Positions 8,452 through 17,174 of a DNA stretch of 64,000 nucleotides are shown here, in pieces. The stretch spans positions 1-64,000 of the forward strand of contig CAJTER010000004.1 of the NCBI GenBank assembly GCA_910575405.1. The letters run 5' to 3'. The DNA is from Clostridia bacterium. Lineage in GTDB: Bacteria > Bacillota > Clostridia > Peptostreptococcales > Anaerovoracaceae. The notes beneath the pieces were generated by a model. The model made no database searches. It was not told the origin of the DNA and saw only the letters and a list, made by a program, of their open reading frames with translations. The position numbers were made by a program, and so were the translations under genes. Within the stretch, counting starts at the first letter, position 1. The number at the start of each line of letters is the position of its first letter.

Positions 8452-10152
8452 TTATTGTTCCTCACCCTGAGGCCTGCAGGTGAAGGCTTCGCGCTGAGCC
8501 TTTCTCGGATCTTTTTCAAGAGTCCATTTCTCGTCCATTACCATGGAATTTCTTGCTTTTGTATCGTATTTTTCCCACTGAGGAATTTTCTCGTTATTCG
8601 GATCTCCGGTTTTGGCAAACTGATACCAGGCTGCCTGCGCCATATCCGTGATATTTCCCGGCAGCTTTGCCGGATCTCCCGAGATCTCCTGATATCCCTC
8701 CTTTGTGGTGCCAAAGGCAAAGAGAAGATCCATGCTGTGCAGCGGCCTTCCGTAAGGGGAAACCTCTGCCTCCAGCTCATTGGCTTCACAGTACTCGATT
8801 ACACCTTCCGGTGCCGGAGCGTAGATCCAGTTGTACAGATATGTGTCGTTCCACTTTGACAAAGCTTCTGCCATGTATTCAGCGCCCTGAACATAGCACA
8901 TGCTGTTGTACAAATCCATCATAGCCTTGACCTTATCCTTGTCCGTTTTCAGGAAGGCCTTCAGATCCAGCGCAGGTGTTCCATCCTTTTTTACCGGGTT
9001 AATCAAGTATTTTGTATCGGTTCCGCCCTTCTTTTCACTGTCTGCCGCAATATAGCCGTTCCACAAATCCATTTCATCGGCCAGGGTGTTCGGCATATTC
9101 TCATAGTCATACGCCGCCCAGTCATTTTCTCCGCTGGTGGAGCCGATTATCACTTTGATGTCCTTTGCCGAGCCCTTGCGAATATCATCCCACCAGGTTT
9201 TGGAAATAATCCTGCCATCTGCATACATATCCGACAGACCGCCCAGATTCTCGAATATGATTCCCAGCTTTCCATCGTTGAGCTGCTCATCCGTAAGGGC
9301 CAGGAGTTCATCCATAGAGGAAACCTCTAATGTGTCAAATACCATCTGCGCTACCTCCTGCTTTTTCTTCTGGGAAGTCTGGGCGATAAAAGGAGCGCCG
9401 CTTTCGATGATCGCCTTCTGGAAGTACTGATGCGTTTCAGGCTTTGATAAAAGGTAACTGATGGACATACCGCCGCATGACTGGCCTACCAATGTCACGT
9501 TGCCTGTGTCGCCGCCAAAAGCTTCGATATTGGTGTTAATCCATTTGAGCGCCTGTATCTGGTCGAGAAGCCAAAGATTTATGGAATCCCGGTACTCCTC
9601 TGTATAGCCTTTCAGCTGCGTCAGATCAATGGAGCCAAAGATATTGGTTCTGTAATTGAGGCTTACAAAAACCATATCCTCCTGCTCCGGCAGATTTCGC
9701 ACCATGGTATCCCCATAATACATCGGATCGTGGCTTCCGCCGTTCATAAATCCTCCGCCGTGGATGAATACCAGCACCGGCTTTCCTTTCGTCTCTACAT
9801 CCTTTGTCCAGATGTTCAGATTCAGGCAGTCCTCCGATAATTCCCCTTGGGAGGCGATCTCCACCTCATCCCAGGGCTGTGTGCAGCAAGGGCCCCATTT
9901 GGTTGCATCAATCTCATCCTCGCTGGTAGTAGTCACATCCAACGGAGCCTTCCATCTCTGGGCAGGCGCCGCATAACGAATGCCCAGGAATTCCTCTACA
10001 CCGTCATTTGTCTTTCCCAGGTATGTACCGGAAGGCGCGGCAGCGGCAGGCGCCTGTTCCTCCGCTTCCTTCTCGCTCCCGCATCCGGCAAACAGGAGCG
10101 TGGTGGCTGCTGCCAATACCAGGATTGCGGCAATTACTGCTAATCGTTTCAT
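8452..10152 (-). CDS. Lipoprotein type-B carboxylesterase
   Basis: 566 residues. A signal peptide ends in a lipobox (LLFAGC, Cys about 24), so the enzyme should be lipid-anchored outside the membrane. The alpha/beta-hydrolase core shows the oxyanion-hole motif HGGGFMNGG, the nucleophile elbow G-Q-S-C-G (family norm G-E-S-A-G) and the catalytic histidine in PLHSMDLLFAFG; it ends with the typical WY-FAKTGDPN region. Type-B carboxylesterases hydrolyse carboxylic esters such as aryl or short acyl esters. AAGGAGAG precedes the ATG; it stands alone. Substrate unknown. Confidence 0.9.
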   Translation of the reverse strand: MKRLAVIAAILVLAAATTLLFAGCGSEKEAEEQAPAAAAPSGTYLGKTNDGVEEFLGIRYAAPAQRWKAPLDVTTTSEDEIDATKWGPCCTQPWDEVEIASQGELSEDCLNLNIWTKDVETKGKPVLVFIHGGGFMNGGSHDPMYYGDTMVRNLPEQEDMVFVSLNYRTNIFGSIDLTQLKGYTEEYRDSINLWLLDQIQALKWINTNIEAFGGDTGNVTLVGQSCGGMSISYLLSKPETHQYFQKAIIESGAPFIAQTSQKKKQEVAQMVFDTLEVSSMDELLALTDEQLNDGKLGIIFENLGGLSDMYADGRIISKTWWDDIRKGSAKDIKVIIGSTSGENDWAAYDYENMPNTLADEMDLWNGYIAADSEKKGGTDTKYLINPVKKDGTPALDLKAFLKTDKDKVKAMMDLYNSMCYVQGAEYMAEALSKWNDTYLYNWIYAPAPEGVIEYCEANELEAEVSPYGRPLHSMDLLFAFGTTKEGYQEISGDPAKLPGNITDMAQAAWYQFAKTGDPNNEKIPQWEKYDTKARNSMVMDEKWTLEKDPRKAQREAFTCRPQGEEQ

Positions 10153-10393
10153 GCTTCAACTCTCCTTTCTCAGTTCAGTATGCTTATCATACCGCAGGGA
10201 CAGTCAAAATGTATATTACCCGCAGGGGTACTTTTTCGCATTTATCAGGGGAAAGTTCTCTGTTCTTCCGTTGTTCTCGGGTATCTTCCGCATAAAACAC
10301 CCTGCGCAGCCTTCATATTCTCACATCTGCTTTCTTGCTCAGGCTTTTTGCGTAACCCGTATTGACGGCTCTCCTCGCTTCTAATTCATCCCG

Positions 10394-10609
10394 TTAAGCA
10401 TCGGAAAACCCATATATCGGATTGAGGACTTTGTCAAGCGAGAGCAAAATGATCTTGTCCTCCGCGATTCTGGGGTTCCTCAGGGCAGTTTTATCCGCTG
10501 CAGCGTCTGCTTCCTGTATGTTAGCCGGAGAGTTCCATGCTGCCATGGTCAGCAGCACCGTGAAGAGGATTGCGCGTATGATTGATTGTTTGCAGCATGA
10601 GCTCCACAT
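10394..10609 (-). pseudogene. Decayed N-terminus of a secreted protein
   Basis: About 70 codons: a signal-peptide-like segment (IIRAILFTVLLTMAAW), an Ala/Asp-rich cleavage area and DKTALRNPRIAED. N-P-R-I-x-x-D is the start of a motif I know from secreted Clostridia proteins (followed by G-x-x-V-x-W-D and FGSYPQ), but the frame turns to unrelated sequence right after it. No usable ribosome binding site. I read it as the stump of a larger exported protein. Confidence 0.4.
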
Positions 10610-10777
10610 CCTTTTATCATACAGCGGAATTCTGCTGCAAGACCTTCTTAAAACTCGGAGCTGGAGAGATGATATCGCTTTGGATCCCGGTCAGGAGGTT
10701 TTATCGCAGGGGCTGCCGTACAAACCGCTTTTTGTCGGTTTTACGCTTCTGATAACTTAGATATGGATATAGCAAAT

Positions 10778-10806
10778 TTGCACAACTATTGAAACAATGC
10801 TATAAT
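10778..10806 (+). promoter_or_regulatory. Promoter of the membrane LuxR gene
   Basis: TTGCAC (10778-10783), a 17-base spacer and TATAAT (10801-10806), 47 bases before the start codon. Confidence 0.75.
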
Positions 10807-10853
10807 GTACGAGGTTTAATCCGATAGAGCAAACTTATCACACGAGGGGGAAA

Positions 10854-11801
10854 ATGAATCATATTATGATGCTGATATATGTTACTCTTACATGTCTGGG
10901 AGTTGTTACATTTTGTATGACTGTCTTTTGTAAGGTGGATATTTCAAGAAGCATCGGTTTAAAGGTGCTAGATATTCAAAGATATTTAGGCCTGCTGATT
11001 GCTTTTTTTATTATCAATTTTCTGATTTACTACAATGCTTTTTTTGTTCTTTCAAGCAATACAAACTATGTATTGTACACTTTATTTGATATTTCACTTG
11101 TAATAATGCTTTTGCTCCTTTTAGTGCTTAATGTATCGCATCGGAATTCCATCCTATTCAAAATAGAAGGTGTATTGGGACTGATGTATATAATATGCTG
11201 GATATTTTCACGGGTTGAACGTATAGACAATCTGTTCGCATCGAGCATAGCTGCATGTGTTTCTGATGTCGTGTTTATTTCCATTTCAATCTCAATTCTG
11301 TCGTTTAGCGCTTTTGTACAAGAAAAGGAAACGGAAGACAAAGCAGGAAAGAAGTTTGTTATTGGTCTTGATATTATGACAACAGTATATCTTGCAGCCT
11401 TACTTATTGAGGATATGTATTGGGTACTTGGGCGCATTTTCATTAATGAACGTATTAAGTATCCATATTCCATAGAACCGGTATTTGTCCTTTACATAAT
11501 AGAGAACATTTTTGTAATTGTTTATTTGTTAAAGGGGATAAAAAGTTCAAGAAGCATAAATATAACTACTATAGACAACCTAAACGAGGCGAGCGGCGGT
11601 GAGAATTTCATTGAAAAGTTTGGCATTACTGCACGAGAAACAGAAGTGATTGAACTTGTTGCGGCAGGATATTCCAATTCAGAAATTGGGGAAAAACTAA
11701 ATATTTCGATATATACTGTGAAAAGACATATAAATTCCATCTTCAAAAAGGTAGAAGTGACAAGTCGCATAGAATTACTGAAAAAAATTGAAGATGCCTG
11801 A
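10854..11801 (+). CDS. Membrane-bound LuxR-type transcriptional regulator
   Basis: 315 residues. The first about 235 residues form roughly seven hydrophobic membrane segments; the C-terminal 65 residues are a LuxR/GerE helix-turn-helix (ITARETEVIELVAAGYSNSEIGEKLNIS, then TVKRHINSIFKK). The layout is a one-component, membrane-embedded sensor regulator. GAGGGGG precedes the ATG. It is followed by a strong terminator and then, in the same direction, by the secreted amidohydrolase gene, whose upstream region carries a short perfect dyad that could be its operator (inference). Confidence 0.85.
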   Translation: MNHIMMLIYVTLTCLGVVTFCMTVFCKVDISRSIGLKVLDIQRYLGLLIAFFIINFLIYYNAFFVLSSNTNYVLYTLFDISLVIMLLLLLVLNVSHRNSILFKIEGVLGLMYIICWIFSRVERIDNLFASSIAACVSDVVFISISISILSFSAFVQEKETEDKAGKKFVIGLDIMTTVYLAALLIEDMYWVLGRIFINERIKYPYSIEPVFVLYIIENIFVIVYLLKGIKSSRSINITTIDNLNEASGGENFIEKFGITARETEVIELVAAGYSNSEIGEKLNISIYTVKRHINSIFKKVEVTSRIELLKKIEDA

Positions 11802-11832
11802 AAGCTTGTAAACGCAGCGTTTTGGAAGGGTG

Positions 11833-11882
11833 TAGCACCCCTGGTTTCACAAAAATGGAACCGCAGGTGCTATTTTTTTTTT
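11833..11882 (+). terminator. Strong terminator after the membrane LuxR gene
   Basis: TAGCACC (11833-11839) pairs with GGTGCTA (11866-11872), with an inner GGTTTC/GGAACC stem, followed by ten T residues. Confidence 0.9.
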
Positions 11883-11909
11883 ACGCATAATGCAGGTAAA
11901 ATGCTTAAC

Positions 11910-11924
11910 ATAGATATTATCTAT
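11910..11924. promoter_or_regulatory. Short perfect dyad upstream of the amidohydrolase gene
   Basis: ATAGATA-T-TATCTAT is a perfect 7-1-7 palindrome, 53 bases before the amidohydrolase start. A LuxR-type dimer could bind such a site, and a membrane LuxR regulator is encoded just upstream. The AT-rich composition means it could also be chance. Confidence 0.35.
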
Positions 11925-11977
11925 CCAGATCGGGTTTTGCACACTCATTGTTATAAAATTAAAGTTAGGAGGTAAAT

Positions 11978-14344
11978 ATGAAAGGAATGATTAACATGCA
12001 AAGAATAACCCAAAGACTGTTGGTAGTAACTCTTGTCTTGAATCTAGCAATTACATTCTGTCCTATAACAAAGACTGGAACAGTAAACGCGGCGTCAAAG
12101 ATAAAGGCGCCCTCAAGCCTCTCAGGAACTGCTACTTCCAATAATATCTCCCTTAAGTGGGGCAAGGTCGCGGGCACAAAGACCTATTACGTTTATAGAG
12201 CCGGAAAGAAGATTGCCACTGTAAAAGGTACGTCCTTTATTGATAAGAAGGTTAAAAAAAATAAAGTATATGCTTATCAGGTAAAGGCAAAGAACGGATC
12301 AAAAAGCTGGAAGATAAAAGTAAAGGCCAACGCAAAATATGGGAATGTAAAGAAAGTAACGCTTAACACCAGTGAACTTACTCTATATACCAATAATGAT
12401 AATGTGAAGAAATTGAAGGTAGGCCTTTCACCGTCAAAGAATCTTGTATCAAAAAAAATTACCTGGCATTCATCGAATAACGGTGTGGCCAAGGTATCCG
12501 CAAATGGCAAAATCACCGCAATTAGCCCTGGAAAGGCGGTAATTACCGCAAGAACAGTTAATGGGTTACAGAAAACCTGTAAAGTAATTGTAAAGCAGAC
12601 TATTGCCGACAGGATTATCACAAACGGTAAAATATATACTGCCAATGAAAAAAAACCTCTTGTAGAAGCAGTTGCCATTAAAGATGGAACATTCATTTAC
12701 GTCGGCGACGCAGGTACTGCTGAGTTAAACGCAATGAAAGGTGAGCATACAAAAATCCAGGATCTGAATGGAAAAATGGCAACACCAAGTATGATTGACG
12801 CGCATACGCACCCTGAAGCCGTTGCTGCGGATACATGTATTAATATCAAGTGGTCATACGATATCGACTCAATCGTTGCCGAATGCAAAGAGTACATCGA
12901 AGACCATAAACAGAACTACTATGAGTTCAGATACTATCCTTCAGATATTCTATCGGAAAATCCCGGGGTTAAAACACTTACGTCCGATATGTTAGAAGAC
13001 CTTGGAGATGTTCCTGTAAGACTCTATGACTTCAGTGACCACATATGGTGGTTCAACAATAAGGCAATGAAACTGATGGGCATTGATAAGAATACTCCAC
13101 AGTGCACCGGCGCCGGGAAAATATGCAGATATGGTGATTACTATTCAGATGCTGAGTGCGCAAGCTTGAAGCACGATCCTATGGATCCGACAGGAGTAAT
13201 TCAGGAAAAAATCGCAATAAATGATTATCTACCAAATCTCTATGCAGTTGTTGGTGAACCCAGCGATCAGCTGACAGAAGAACAGTGGGAGAACCTGATT
13301 GATTATTATCATAGTGTTGGCGTTACAGCTATAGGAGATGCTTACACCACATGCGATGAGAACATCAAGACTCTGTATGAAATGGATCAGAAGGGGAATC
13401 TGGATACATATTTTGATATCAATGTCAAAGGATATTATGATACATTTGACGAGACCGTTGCAAAAATTGAAGAGCTGTCAGCAAAATACACTACAAAACA
13501 TATAAAGATTGACACCTTCAAATTCTTCCTGGATGGGTCAAATGAAAGCGGAACAACTTCAGTTGTTGAACCTTTTGAAGAAGAAACGTCAATAAAAGAA
13601 GGATATGATGCAGACTATAAGGGATTACAGAATGCAACAACAGAGGAAATGACAGAAATGATGCTGAAACTGAACAGGAAAGGGCTTGACCTGCAAATTC
13701 ATGTCTGTGGAGACGGCGGATTCCGTTCATGCTGCGATGCTGTAGAAGCTGCACAGGCAGAATGTCAGAAAGAAGGAGTAGACTGGATCAGTCAGGTTGA
13801 ATTACTCCACTGCGAGATTATTCACAAGGATGATAAAAGCCGCCCTGCAGAGCTGGGCATTATTGTAAACTGGTCGCCACACTGGACAGGCGGATATTTT
13901 GGAGATGCGGCAAAGGAATGGCTTGGGCAGAGCAGATTTGACAGTATGTACAATTTCCAGCCGGTGATAAAAGCAGGCGCAGTTGTAACCATGAGTTCCG
14001 ATGTAGTATCACAGTACGAATTCCATAGAGCAAGTCCTGTATTTGGCATGCAGGTTGGCATAACACGTGTTGATCCTGAATTCCCCTTGGATGCAAATGA
14101 TTATCCTGGAGCCATGAGGCCGCTCGCATCATCAAAATTCACAATGGATCAGATGATTAAGGCATATTCAATAAACGGCGCAATTCAGTTAAGAATTGAC
14201 GATGTCTCTGGATCAATTGAAGTTGGCAAGAATGCCGACATGACCGTATGGAAGTCCAATTTATATAATGTGGATCCTATGAAACTGTCAAAGGTTAAAG
14301 TAAAAGAAACAATTTTCAACGGAGATATTGTTTATAAGGACTAG
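11978..14344 (+). CDS. Secreted Fn3-Big2-amidohydrolase (amidohydrolase_3 type)
   Basis: 788 residues. A signal peptide (about 1-38) is followed by a fibronectin-III-like domain (about 40-115, SLKWGKVAGTKTYYVYR), a Big2 Ig-like domain (about 120-205, ITWHSSNNGVAKVSANGKI and PGKAVITA) and then a YtcJ-like amidohydrolase_3 domain (about 210-788). Metal-site motifs are visible: IDAHTHPE, LQIHVCGDGG, LLHCEIIH and a late SSDV. Related enzymes hydrolyse amide or formamide bonds, mostly in the cytoplasm; an exported version with wall-type adhesion domains is unusual. No sortase motif or anchor at the C-terminus. AGGAGG lies 5 bases before the ATG at 11978. Confidence 0.85.
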   Translation: MKGMINMQRITQRLLVVTLVLNLAITFCPITKTGTVNAASKIKAPSSLSGTATSNNISLKWGKVAGTKTYYVYRAGKKIATVKGTSFIDKKVKKNKVYAYQVKAKNGSKSWKIKVKANAKYGNVKKVTLNTSELTLYTNNDNVKKLKVGLSPSKNLVSKKITWHSSNNGVAKVSANGKITAISPGKAVITARTVNGLQKTCKVIVKQTIADRIITNGKIYTANEKKPLVEAVAIKDGTFIYVGDAGTAELNAMKGEHTKIQDLNGKMATPSMIDAHTHPEAVAADTCINIKWSYDIDSIVAECKEYIEDHKQNYYEFRYYPSDILSENPGVKTLTSDMLEDLGDVPVRLYDFSDHIWWFNNKAMKLMGIDKNTPQCTGAGKICRYGDYYSDAECASLKHDPMDPTGVIQEKIAINDYLPNLYAVVGEPSDQLTEEQWENLIDYYHSVGVTAIGDAYTTCDENIKTLYEMDQKGNLDTYFDINVKGYYDTFDETVAKIEELSAKYTTKHIKIDTFKFFLDGSNESGTTSVVEPFEEETSIKEGYDADYKGLQNATTEEMTEMMLKLNRKGLDLQIHVCGDGGFRSCCDAVEAAQAECQKEGVDWISQVELLHCEIIHKDDKSRPAELGIIVNWSPHWTGGYFGDAAKEWLGQSRFDSMYNFQPVIKAGAVVTMSSDVVSQYEFHRASPVFGMQVGITRVDPEFPLDANDYPGAMRPLASSKFTMDQMIKAYSINGAIQLRIDDVSGSIEVGKNADMTVWKSNLYNVDPMKLSKVKVKETIFNGDIVYKD

Positions 14345-14516
14345 TATCTGGTTGATATTTACGGTAATTTAAGCTCCTTAATACGATGCAAAAAGTATAT
14401 TATAAACGAATTACATTACCACGCCTATCGACCATATATTGTACCAGGCCATAGAAACGATTAGCTTTAAAGTGGAGTGTGTAAAACTAGATACTTGCTT
14501 GAAAAATTGATGCTGC

Positions 14517-14569
14517 AAAGGGTTGTCGCACAGACCAACCAAAATCGGTTTGCGCGCAGCCCTTTTTAC
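14517..14569 (+). terminator. Terminator downstream of the amidohydrolase gene
   Basis: AAAGGGTTGTCGC pairs with GCGCGCAGCCCTTT across a loop containing a smaller ACC/GGT stem, followed by TTTTTA. It lies about 170 bases beyond the stop codon. Confidence 0.7.
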
Positions 14570-14769
14570 GTATGAGAGCTCCCAGGCAAGTATACAAAAA
14601 GAAGGCACTGTCTATATTCTCACTTTCTCAGCTTTCAAGCCTTCGTCATTTGCAGATACACAGGCTTTCAAATGCAACGCCAACCATAGTGATCGGATTT
14701 ATTACAAAGCCGTCAGATGTAATTGTATTGTTAAAGTATTCAACCGATCCAATATTTAAAAGAGCATTC

Positions 14770-14910
14770 GAACAATATGACACCCCACTCTTTCCCTGGA
14801 TCTGGAAATTTGTCGCGCAGTACAGCGCTGTGCTCTTGAAACAAAAAAATTCTCAAGATTATTGAGATTTTATAGAGGCCATAGAACCCAATTCTTCCTC
14901 AGGAATCAAA
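14770..14910. pseudogene. Relic of the XRE/YMEAI gene pair
   Basis: Plus-strand bases 14770-14876 match the 3' end of the XRE regulator gene at 63.75-63.86 kb closely (shared stretches CGAACAaTATGACA, CCCTGGATC, GCTGTACAGC-like and TTATTGAGATTTTATAG), but the frame is broken and the helix-turn-helix region is gone. Read on the minus strand, 14859-14910 encodes IPEEELGSMASIKSQ and a stop, matching the end of the YMEAI gene at the right edge (ISEEEAGSMTSIKSQ). So the convergent pair was once present here too. Confidence 0.65.
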
Positions 14911-15072
14911 TGCTTATTTCAGCTTCATATAATAAAGATGATACGTTATTTCAAAACACGTGATTCTTGCAAAAAAGCATGAAAAGTGATACACTATGGT
15001 CAGAAAATCATTGAAAACAACTATACATGGCAGATATTCCATTCACTTTGCAGGACTTAGGCGGATGGAACT

Positions 15073-15640
15073 ATGAAAGAGTTAAGCAAGATGGAACAGG
15101 CAATTATAAAACAAAAGGCACAAGAAATTTTAGACAAATACGGATTTAGACGGCCCGTCGATGCCATTCAATTGGCAGAAAGTATAGGGTTTGTCGTTGG
15201 CAATGCAAAAATGGCACAAGAAGATGATGGCTTTATTTTAGTGAATAATGATACGCATGAAATTCTTGGGGAAAAACTCAGAAATTGATAGGCGTTAACC
15301 ATGAACGTGATTTATTTACAAAGCGGTTCATTATTGCACATGAATTAGACCATTATATTTTGCATGGCGAGAATAAGCCTATATTTGCACAGCGTGAAAA
15401 AACACATGGCAGGACACCGGAGGAAAATGAGATAGACTTCTTTGCAGCATGTTTATTAATGTTTGTAAAATCAGCATATAGTATACAATGTAATTATGGC
15501 AATATCAGTGACTATAACTTAGCGAAGTTATTGATTGACAATTTAAGGTTCCCCAATTGAGTGCATTCCGCAGATTAGAAGAAACAAAAGAACAAATCGA
15601 AGGGCTTACAAAAGGAAAATATCAAAGCCGCATTTCATGA
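15073..15640 (+). pseudogene. ImmA/IrrE-family metallopeptidase, frameshifted twice
   Basis: The first part (from ATG 15073) gives the N-terminal helical region (KYGFRRPVDAIQLAESIGF) and stops near 15288. After a one-base shift the frame continues as KLIGVNHERDLFTKRFIIAHELDHYILH, including the zinc-binding HELDH (H-E-x-x-H) motif. A second shift near 15550 restores VPQLSAFRRLEETKEQIEG to a stop at 15640. Intact members cleave or act with a partner XRE repressor in phages and conjugative elements. No intact partner lies here, so it is a relic. Confidence 0.8.
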
Positions 15641-15660
15641 TAATGACAATGCGATTTAGC

Positions 15661-15689
15661 GAAAAAAGAGGCGGCCATCGTCTCTTTTC
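15661..15689 (+). terminator. Terminator after the ImmA/IrrE relic
   Basis: GAAAAAAGAG...CTCTTTTC hairpin with an inner GCG/CGT pairing and a T-run at its 3' side. Confidence 0.65.
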
Positions 15690-15818
15690 CTGTATATGCT
15701 ATAATACTCCCATAGCCAATTTTTAATCATTTTCTAATTTGTCTTAAATTCCGGTCTAAGAATGCTATTGTATCATAGACCCATAAACAGAGATTAAGAA
15801 AAATCAGGAGGTAACAAA

Positions 15819-16382
15819 ATGGAACGTTTAGACAAGGTAGAAAAATTAAGACAGCGGGCAAATGTCAGCTATGAAGAGGCCAAAAGGGCTCTGGAAGAAT
15901 GCGACTGGGATATGCTGGAGGCCATGGTGCTGCTGGAAAACCAGGGCAAGGTAAAGCCGGATCCAGCATCCGCGGAATATGTTTCCGGTGGCGGCGGACA
16001 GGAGCAGCCGGTTCATTCCCTTTCTGTCACTTCTCAGGAAGAAAGCGGGGAAGCCGGGGCTGGTCCGCAGAAGAAAAGCCATTTTTTCCAAAAGCTCGGA
16101 AAAGCCATCAAGTATCTGGTGCAGAAAGGCTGTGAAAACAGTCTGGTCATCAAGCAGCACGGGCAGGCGCTGATGGATCTGCCGATCATCGCCTTTATCA
16201 TCCTGCTCATCTGCTTTTTCTGGGTGGTGATTCCCATTATGGTTGTGAGCCTGTTCTTTGACTTCAGCTATAATTTCAAAGGAGCGGAGCTTGGAAAGGA
16301 AAAGATCAATCGAACCATGGAGCAGGCTACGGAAGCGGTCAATAATTTCAAATCGGAAATCAACAAGGAAGACGGAAAGTAA
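15819..16382 (+). CDS. UBA-like plus DUF4342 membrane protein
   Basis: 187 residues. Residues 1-45 form a UBA/TS-N-like three-helix domain (VEKLRQRANVSYEEAKRALEECDWDMLEAMVLLE); a glycine- and serine-rich linker follows (about 50-85). From about 88 comes a DUF4342 region with one or two adjacent hydrophobic segments (IIAFIILLICFFWVVIPIMVVSLFF) and a charged C-terminal helix. AGGAGG precedes the ATG. The two-component genes follow directly (spacing to the regulator 51 bases), so the three genes probably form one stress-response operon. The molecular role is unknown. Confidence 0.8.
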   Translation: MERLDKVEKLRQRANVSYEEAKRALEECDWDMLEAMVLLENQGKVKPDPASAEYVSGGGGQEQPVHSLSVTSQEESGEAGAGPQKKSHFFQKLGKAIKYLVQKGCENSLVIKQHGQALMDLPIIAFIILLICFFWVVIPIMVVSLFFDFSYNFKGAELGKEKINRTMEQATEAVNNFKSEINKEDGK

Positions 16383-16433
16383 AGAGCATTCGTGCAGTAT
16401 CAGCCAGACACTGCACTGAGTAGGAGGAGCGTT

Positions 16434-17126
16434 ATGGCAATAAAAATTCTGCTTGTGGAGGATGAAGAAAAAATCGCCAGATTCACAGAACTGGAACTGG
16501 TGCACGAGGGATACGAGGTTGGAAAAGCGGCCGACGGCCGCAGCGGCCTTGAAATGGCAGAGAGCGGCAAGTACGATCTCTGCCTGCTGGATATCATGCT
16601 CCCGGGCCTGTCGGGACTTGAGGTGCTGCGGAGGCTCCGGAAGACTTCTCAGATGCCGGTGATCATGCTGACTGCCCGGGACGCGGTGATGGATAAGGTT
16701 TCGGGGCTGGATATGGGGGCGGACGACTATATTACAAAGCCCTTTGCCATTGAAGAGCTCCTGGCCCGCATCCGGGTTGCCTTAAAAAAATCGGCCCTGA
16801 CAGAATCCGCTGCTCCCAGAAAGGAAGAGACGCTTCTCACCTGTGGAAGGCTCTGTCTGGATACGGCGCGGCATACGGTTTTTTACGGCGAGACGGCCGT
16901 GGATCTTACGAAACGGGAATTTTTGCTGCTTCAGACTCTGCTGGAAAACAAGTCTATTGTCATGAGCCGGGATACGCTCCTGGAACGGGTCTGGGGATAC
17001 GATTATATGGGGGAAACCAACGTAGTCGATGTGTATGTGTATTATTTGAGAAATAAAATAGATGATGTCTTTGGCGAAAAAATCATTCACACGGTCAGAG
17101 GCATCGGTTATGTGATAAAAGATTAA
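16434..17126 (+). CDS. OmpR/PhoB-family response regulator
   Basis: 230 residues from ATG 16434, chosen for TAGGAGGAG just upstream. The receiver domain (about 1-118) has the acidic pair in VEDEE, phospho-acceptor Asp53 in LLDIMLPG and Lys in ITKPF. The winged-helix DNA-binding domain (about 135-228) ends with VDVYVYYLRNKID and the typical HTVRGIGYVIKD. It is paired with the histidine kinase 48 bases downstream. A regulator of the DUF4342 gene itself is a reasonable inference from operon structure. Confidence 0.95.
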   Translation: MAIKILLVEDEEKIARFTELELVHEGYEVGKAADGRSGLEMAESGKYDLCLLDIMLPGLSGLEVLRRLRKTSQMPVIMLTARDAVMDKVSGLDMGADDYITKPFAIEELLARIRVALKKSALTESAAPRKEETLLTCGRLCLDTARHTVFYGETAVDLTKREFLLLQTLLENKSIVMSRDTLLERVWGYDYMGETNVVDVYVYYLRNKIDDVFGEKIIHTVRGIGYVIKD

Positions 17127-17174
17127 TCAGATGCCCGGCTCCTGCCGGGTATTTGAGACAGAGGGTTATTTACA

